64,000 nt of DNA, from contig CALMPI010000020.1 in the NCBI GenBank assembly GCA_937872175.1, positions 62,001-126,000 of the forward strand. The letters run 5' to 3'. The position numbers were made by a program, and so were the translations under genes. Shown one piece after another: positions 59,285-64,000 of this stretch. Origin of the DNA: an uncultured Flavobacteriales bacterium (lineage in GTDB: Bacteria; Bacteroidota; Bacteroidia; Flavobacteriales_F; PHOS-HE28). Under the pieces are notes generated by a model that was given only the letters and a program-made list of their open reading frames with translations, searched no databases and was not told the DNA's origin. Position 1 is the first letter of the stretch. Every line of letters begins with the position of its first letter.

Positions 59285-60616
59285 ATGGCCCAGAACGAGA
59301 TCCTCCTGCCCAAGATGGGCGAAAGCGTGGCCGAGGCCACGATCATCAAGTGGCTCAAGAACGAAGGCGACCGTGTGGCCGCCGATGAGCCCATCGTGGA
59401 GATCGCCACCGACAAAGTGGACAGCGAGGTGCCCGCGCCGCACGACGGGGTGCTGGTGAAACGTCTGGTGGGCGAAGGGGATGTGGTGAAGGTGGGGCAA
59501 CCCATCGCCGCGATCAGCTCCGGCGCCGGCGCGCCTGCAGCAGCGCCTTCGAGCGCCGCATCGACCGCCGCCCCCGCCAGCAACGGAAGCCCTGCGGCAA
59601 GCGCCACACCCCGGCCTGTCGGTGCCGCCGTCACCCGCACGGGCCCCAGCGGCAAGTTCTACAGCCCGCTGGTGCGGACCATCGCCGAGCAGGAAGGGGT
59701 GACCATGACCGAGCTGGAAGCCATCGCCGGCTCCGGAGAAGGGGGTCGGGTGACCAAGAAGGACCTGCTCGACTACCTGCCCACGCGCGGCCTCTCCCCT
59801 GCCCCTGCCCCTGCCCCAGCTTCTGCTTCTGCCCCTGCCCCTGCTTCTGCGCCTGCCCCGACGCCGGCTGTCGCTTCGGCGCCCGCACCCAAGCTCACCC
59901 CTGCCCCGGGGGACGAGCTGATCGAGATGGACCGCATGCGCAAGCTGATCGCCGATCACATGGTGATGAGCAAGCGCACGAGCCCCCACGTCACCAGCTT
60001 CGTGGAGGCCGACGTGACGAACCTTGTGCTCTGGCGCGATCGGGTGAAGAACGCCTTCGAGAAACGCGAGGGCGAGAAGCTCACCTTCACGCCGATCTTC
60101 ATCATGGCCATCGCGCAGGCCATCAAGGAGATGCCGATGATCAACATCCAGGTCGACGGTCATACGATCATCCGCAAGCGCGACATCAACATCGGCATGG
60201 CGGCGGCGCTGCCCACGGGCAACCTCATCGTGCCGGTGATCAAGAACGCCGACCAGCTCAACCTGGTGGGCCTGGCCCGGAAGGTGAACGACCTGGCCCG
60301 GCGCGCACGGGAGAACAAGCTGCAGCCCGACGAGATCAGCGGCGGCACCTACACCGTCACCAACGTGGGCACCTTCGGCAACGTGCTGGGCACACCGGTG
60401 ATCAACCAGCCGCAGGTGGCGATCATGGCCACCGGCGCGATCAGAAAGAAACCGGCGGTCCTCGAGACCCCGGCCGGGGATGTGATCGCCGTGCGCCACC
60501 TGATGTTCCTGAGCCACAGCTACGACCACCGCGTGGTGGACGGAGCCCTGGGGGGCCGCTTCATTCGGCGCGTGGCCGACATTCTGGAGGCGTGGTCACT
60601 GGACCAGGATATCTGA
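59285..60616 (+). CDS. dihydrolipoamide acyltransferase (E2 component of a 2-oxo acid dehydrogenase)
   Basis: The 443-residue protein has a lipoyl domain with the lipoyl lysine in ATDKVDSEV, a peripheral subunit-binding domain (YSPLVRTIAEQEG...GSGEGGRVTKKDL), an Ala-Pro-rich linker, and the catalytic acyltransferase domain ending in SYDHRVVDGALGG (catalytic His and Asp). It forms the core of a pyruvate, 2-oxoglutarate or branched-chain complex; which one cannot be told from this alone, since E1 and E3 are not adjacent. Exact promoter box 11 nt upstream. Confidence 0.9.
   Translation: MAQNEILLPKMGESVAEATIIKWLKNEGDRVAADEPIVEIATDKVDSEVPAPHDGVLVKRLVGEGDVVKVGQPIAAISSGAGAPAAAPSSAASTAAPASNGSPAASATPRPVGAAVTRTGPSGKFYSPLVRTIAEQEGVTMTELEAIAGSGEGGRVTKKDLLDYLPTRGLSPAPAPAPASASAPAPASAPAPTPAVASAPAPKLTPAPGDELIEMDRMRKLIADHMVMSKRTSPHVTSFVEADVTNLVLWRDRVKNAFEKREGEKLTFTPIFIMAIAQAIKEMPMINIQVDGHTIIRKRDINIGMAAALPTGNLIVPVIKNADQLNLVGLARKVNDLARRARENKLQPDEISGGTYTVTNVGTFGNVLGTPVINQPQVAIMATGAIRKKPAVLETPAGDVIAVRHLMFLSHSYDHRVVDGALGGRFIRRVADILEAWSLDQDI
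59791..59875 (+). repeat. CCTGCC/GCTTCT-rich linker-coding repeat
   Basis: Short near-repeats of CCTGCC and GCTTCTG encode the Ala-Pro-Ser linker of the E2 protein. Such tracts are prone to slippage. Confidence 0.6.
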
Positions 60617-60641
60617 ACCGATCCCCGCTGGGGAAAATGGC

Positions 60642-60649
60642 TACATTTC
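60642..60649 (+). promoter_or_regulatory. -7 promoter-like box of the PD40/OmpA gene
   Basis: TACATTTC is one base from consensus, 37 nt before the ATG at 60687. Confidence 0.4.
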
Positions 60650-60686
60650 GCAGCCCTCGATCGGGGCCTGAACCATTCGTACCGCA

Positions 60687-62870
60687 ATGAAGCACGGCTA
60701 CGCGCTCCTTCTCTCCTCCACACTGCTCGCACCCCTGGATGGTGTCTTCGCCCAGGGCGAGAGCACCACGTTCACCTGGAAGTTCGAGGAGGGCAACAAG
60801 CTCATGGAGGAGAAGCTCTACAACCAGTCGGCCGAGATCTGGGACCAGCTGGTGCAGGAGCAACCGGACAACGCCAACCTGAACTACAAGCTGGGCTACT
60901 GCTACTACCATTCGTACAACCAGCAGGACAAGGCCCTTCCCTACCTCGAAAAAGCCGCGTCGCTCCGGACCACGGGATCCCTCGGTGGGTTCAACACCTC
61001 CGGATACGACCCCTTCGAGCCCAGGGAGCGCAACGCCCCGGTGGAAGTGGACTACTTCCTTGGCCGCGCCTACCATGTGAAAGGCGAGCTTGATAAGGCC
61101 GACGAACAGTACCGGAAGTTCCTCGGGGAGACCGACGACAAGTACAGCTACCGGGACCTGGCCTCCCGGGGCTTGGAGCAGACGGCGAATGCGAGGAAGC
61201 TCATGCAGGACCCGAAGCCGTACCAGATCTCGAACCTCGGCAAGGTCATCAACTCGGAGTATCCGGATTTCAGCCCGATCATCTCCGTGGACGGCAATGC
61301 GCTGTTCTTCACCACACGGCGCATCCATGATGACAGCACCAACCTGGGGATCCTGGACGACATCGCCGGTATGCCGCACGAGGCGATCTATGTGTCGTAC
61401 AAGGACAGGGAGGGGAACTGGCAACGACCCGAGCCATTGAACATCAATGCGGTGGGGAACCACCTCGCCACGATCAACGTCAGTGCCGACGGGCAAACGC
61501 TCTTCATCTACCGGAACGATGCCGGGGACGGGAACATCTATGAGAGCCGTCTGGTCGGTGAGCTCTGGAGCGATCCCGTCCTGATGGGCTCGGACATCAA
61601 CACCAAGGCATGGGAGCCACACGGCGCCCTCACGGCCGACGGCAACACGTTCTACTTCATCAGCGACCGCAAAGGAGGCTTCGGGGGACGCGACATCTAT
61701 CGGGTGGTGAGGCTGCCGAACGGTGAGTGGAGCAAGGCGCAGACCATCGGCAACGTGGTGAACACCCCATACGACGAGGACGGCGTGTTCATCCACCCGA
61801 ACGGGCGCACCATGTTCTTCTCCTCCACCGGCCACAATTCCATGGGCGGTTTCGACATCTTCACCAGCGAGCTTCAGGAGGATGGCAGCTGGTCCGCTCC
61901 CATCAACCTCGGTCATCCCATCAATTCGCCTGACGACGAGGTGTTCTTCGTGACCACCGCCGACGGCCGGCGCGGTTACTTCAGTTCCGACAAGATCGGC
62001 GGGTATGGCGAGAAGGACATCTACTTCGTCGACCTTCCCGAAGAGATGGAATCCGAGGGCCTCACGGTGCTCAAGGGGTTCATCATCCCCCCGCCGGGCA
62101 CCACCCTGCCGCCGAGCACCATCCTGTATGTCACCGACAAGGCCACCGGCGAGGTGAAGACCTACAAACCGCGGCAGCGTGACGGCGTGTATGTGGTGAT
62201 CCTGCCGCCGTGCAAGGAGTACAACCTGGACTATCGGGTGGACGACAAGACGATCCATACGGAGGACATCTACGTGGAGTGCGAGACCGCCTATCAGGAG
62301 ATCAACAAGGAGATCTACCTGAACCCGGTGAGCATCACTGGACCGGCGAGCATTGTGGACCTGCCCAAGGGCGCGCCTCCGGGCAGCAAGGAGAAAGGCG
62401 AGCCCGCCACGACCGGGGGGAAAGCCAAACCTGAGGAGTACCTGACCGATGCACAGTTGAAGGAGAAGGGCAAGACCCATACCATGCCCGACGCCAGCTA
62501 CGCGGCCGAGTACGCCAAGTACTACGAGTACAACAAGAAGGACATCGACCAGGCGGAGACGGATTGGAAGGGCTTCATCGACACCGTGGTGGGCCTGATC
62601 GACAAGAACGGCAAGGCCACCATCGTCATCGAGGCCAGCGCCTCCAAGGTGCCCACCCGGACCTTCGGCACCAACGAGAACCTGAGCCGCCAGCGGATGG
62701 ACGATGCCCGCAAGCGCCTCATCGAGGCCGTGCAGGCCCGCGGCAAGAACGCCGATGTCATCTACATCGAGGCCATCAACTCCCTGGTGCAGGGTCCGGC
62801 CTACAAGGGCGATTACATCAACACCGAGAAGTACGGCAAGTTCCAGTATGTCAAGCTGAAGACGCGCTGA
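60687..62870 (+). CDS. TPR/PD40/OmpA-like envelope protein
   Basis: The 727-residue exported protein (signal peptide MKHGYALLLSSTLLAPLDGVFA) has TPR-like helices at about 30-160, and then WD40/PD40 beta-propeller repeats (about 180-460: DFSPIISVDGNALFFT, GNTFYFISDRKGGFGGRDIY, GRTMFFSSTGHNSMGGFDIF). A connecting beta region follows and the C-terminus (about 620-727) resembles an OmpA-like domain (NENLSRQRMDDARKRLIEAV). This architecture recalls PorE of the type IX secretion system and other Bacteroidota peptidoglycan-linked proteins; orthology is not proved. It ends with a strong terminator. Confidence 0.75.
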   Translation: MKHGYALLLSSTLLAPLDGVFAQGESTTFTWKFEEGNKLMEEKLYNQSAEIWDQLVQEQPDNANLNYKLGYCYYHSYNQQDKALPYLEKAASLRTTGSLGGFNTSGYDPFEPRERNAPVEVDYFLGRAYHVKGELDKADEQYRKFLGETDDKYSYRDLASRGLEQTANARKLMQDPKPYQISNLGKVINSEYPDFSPIISVDGNALFFTTRRIHDDSTNLGILDDIAGMPHEAIYVSYKDREGNWQRPEPLNINAVGNHLATINVSADGQTLFIYRNDAGDGNIYESRLVGELWSDPVLMGSDINTKAWEPHGALTADGNTFYFISDRKGGFGGRDIYRVVRLPNGEWSKAQTIGNVVNTPYDEDGVFIHPNGRTMFFSSTGHNSMGGFDIFTSELQEDGSWSAPINLGHPINSPDDEVFFVTTADGRRGYFSSDKIGGYGEKDIYFVDLPEEMESEGLTVLKGFIIPPPGTTLPPSTILYVTDKATGEVKTYKPRQRDGVYVVILPPCKEYNLDYRVDDKTIHTEDIYVECETAYQEINKEIYLNPVSITGPASIVDLPKGAPPGSKEKGEPATTGGKAKPEEYLTDAQLKEKGKTHTMPDASYAAEYAKYYEYNKKDIDQAETDWKGFIDTVVGLIDKNGKATIVIEASASKVPTRTFGTNENLSRQRMDDARKRLIEAVQARGKNADVIYIEAINSLVQGPAYKGDYINTEKYGKFQYVKLKTR

Positions 62871-62893
62871 TCCCTGCCGCTGTGGACAACTTG

Positions 62894-62923
62894 AAAGCCC
62901 TCCGGACCTCCGGGGGGCTTTTT
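62894..62923 (+). terminator. rho-independent terminator after the PD40/OmpA gene
   Basis: AAAGCCC/CCGG (left) pairs with CCGG/GGGCTTT (right) around a short loop and is followed by a T-run. Confidence 0.8.
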
Positions 62924-62941
62924 CATGGCCAACTTGCGGAC

Positions 62942-63718
62942 ATGCGGCTGCACCTTCAAAGGCCACTCGCCTTCTTCGACCTGGAGACCACCGGCACCCG
63001 GATCGGACAGGACCGCATCGTGCAGGTCGGCGTCGTGCGCATGAGCCCCGACGGACGGAGGCAGCCGTGGCAGAGCCTGGTGAACCCGGGGATCCCCATT
63101 CCGGCCGAGGCCACCGCCGTGCATGGCATCACCGATGCCATGGTGGCCAACGCGCCCCCGCTGGAGTCCGTTGCGGATGAGGTGCTGGCGGCCCTGGAGG
63201 GCTGTGACCTGGCCGGCTTCAACGTCATCCGCTTCGATGTGCCCTTCCTGGCCGAGGAACTGCACCGGGTCGGTCGTAGCTGGGACAGCTCCGCCCTGCG
63301 CATCGTGGACGTGCAGCGCATCTTCCACCGGATGGAGCCCCGGGACCTGAGCGCGGCGTTGCGCTTTTATTGCGGCCGGGAGCACGGTGGCGCGCACGAT
63401 GCCCTGGCCGATGTGGAGGCCACCGCCGATGTGCTGCTCGCCCAACTGGACCGCTACGGCGACCTTCCTTCCGACGTGGACCAGCTCGGGGAGTTCAGCG
63501 GAGACCGCCAGCGCAGCCCCGACGCCGCCGGCAAGCTGGCCTTCGACCAGAACGGGCAGGTCTGCCTCACCTTCGGCAAGTACCGGGGATGGCCCCTGGA
63601 GTCCATCGGCCGCAATGACCCCGGCTACCTGCAATGGCTGATGACCAAGGCCGAACTGCCCGGCAGCACCCTGGCGGTGATGCGCAAGGCCTTGGAGGAC
63701 CTCAACAGCGTGGGCTGA
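62942..63718 (+). CDS. DEDDh 3'-5' exonuclease (DnaQ-like) with DUF3820 tail
   Basis: The 258-residue protein has exonuclease motifs FDLETTG (Exo I), FNVIRFDVPFL (Exo II) and the HDALADVEATAD segment (Exo III with the DEDDh His and Asp). The C-terminal FGKYRGWPLESIGRNDPGYLQWLM resembles DUF3820, as in some exodeoxyribonuclease X-like proteins. It probably trims DNA or RNA ends. It starts shortly after the upstream terminator; no polymerase is fused to it. Confidence 0.88.
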   Translation: MRLHLQRPLAFFDLETTGTRIGQDRIVQVGVVRMSPDGRRQPWQSLVNPGIPIPAEATAVHGITDAMVANAPPLESVADEVLAALEGCDLAGFNVIRFDVPFLAEELHRVGRSWDSSALRIVDVQRIFHRMEPRDLSAALRFYCGREHGGAHDALADVEATADVLLAQLDRYGDLPSDVDQLGEFSGDRQRSPDAAGKLAFDQNGQVCLTFGKYRGWPLESIGRNDPGYLQWLMTKAELPGSTLAVMRKALEDLNSVG

Positions 63719-63758
63719 CCCGCCGCGAAGCCCGCTCCACACGCCAACCCCCACGCGC

Positions 63759-64000
63759 ATGAAGTGCATCTGCATCGGCCGCAACTACGGTGACCACGCC
63801 CGCGAGCTGGGGAACGCCCCTCCCGAGGAACCGGTCTTCTTCCTGAAGCCCTTCACAGCCATCGCGCACCCCGGCAGGCCGCTGAAGCTCCCCACCCACC
63901 TGGGCACCATCCACCACGAACTGGAACTGGTGTGCGTGCTGGACGGCTACGCCAAGGACATCCCGGCGGCCATGGCTCCCGGCATGATCAGCGCCTATAC
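63759..64000 (+). CDS. fumarylacetoacetate hydrolase family protein (3' end outside window)
   Basis: The visible 80 residues (MKCICIGRNYGDHARELG, PPEEPVFFLKPFTAI, GTIHHELELVCVLDGYAKDI) match the start of FAH-family enzymes, with the GRNY loop, the KP segment and the metal-binding HHELELV. Family members hydrolyse C-C bonds or decarboxylate 2-oxoacids in catabolism of aromatic or other ring compounds. The gene runs past the window edge, so length and specificity cannot be judged. Confidence 0.8.
   Translation, partial: MKCICIGRNYGDHARELGNAPPEEPVFFLKPFTAIAHPGRPLKLPTHLGTIHHELELVCVLDGYAKDIPAAMAPGMISAY

Overview
The window looks like chromosome of a GC-rich member of the Bacteroidota, most plausibly Flavobacteriales-like (order-level placement is inference). 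Evidence: DUF5686 and DUF3078 proteins, a protein ending in a type IX secretion (T9SS) sorting domain, a GH3/beta-lactamase-fold fusion, a Bacteroidota-restricted conserved unknown, and the Bacteroidota promoter box TAnnTTTG in front of many genes and the single tRNA. Genes are densely packed, with ATGA/GTGA overlaps inside operons and touching stop codons where genes converge.

Layout. 1-7.1 kb: DUF5686 outer-membrane-type protein (cut by the edge), sulfotransferase, condensation-fold acyltransferase with a carrier protein, smpB, GT-C membrane glycosyltransferase. 7.1-11.4 kb: DUF3078 protein, membrane monohaem cytochrome, tRNA-Val(GAC), lipoprotein MsrB, fatty acid hydroxylase, cysteine desulfurase. 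11.5-12.93 kb: an AT-rich foreign-looking insert with one gene (two AP2-like domains plus DUF2971), preceded by a 24-bp palindrome and followed by a long inverted repeat. 12.9-18.9 kb: glmM, a 22-copy heptamer repeat, TPR protein, phosphosulfolactate synthase, rhodanese, conserved unknown. 19-23.3 kb: envelope-type operon (deacetylase-like protein, formyltransferase-like protein, WD40 protein, polytopic membrane protein). 23.3-28.6 kb: SLC13 transporter, outer-membrane protein, sugar epimerase, a 588-bp non-coding gap carrying two copies of a palindrome, methyltransferase. 28.7-30.9 kb: coiled-coil protein, zapA, rny. 31-41.8 kb: M23 peptidase, GDPD lipoprotein, a tight cluster of free-standing adenylation domain, carrier protein, GNAT and AAC(3)-type acetyltransferase, a SIMPL protein, and a HlyD/FtsX/ATPase export system. 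41.8-56.6 kb: GH3 fusion, mutL, two rhomboids, a phosphodiesterase-fold protein, TraB/GumN protein, mtaB, lgt, inositol-phosphatase family protein, sodium symporter, T9SS cargo protein. 56.7-64 kb: recR, GT2 fusion protein, E2 acyltransferase, PD40/OmpA protein, DEDDh exonuclease, and the start of an FAH-family protein.

Most of the window is ordinary housekeeping and envelope biology. The unexplained signals are the AT-rich insert with its flanking structures, the duplicated palindrome near 27.4-27.7 kb, the heptamer array, a repeat shared by two 5' leaders, and promoter boxes so close to start codons that many mRNAs should be leaderless. No CRISPR array, integrase, transposase, phage gene or rRNA was seen.
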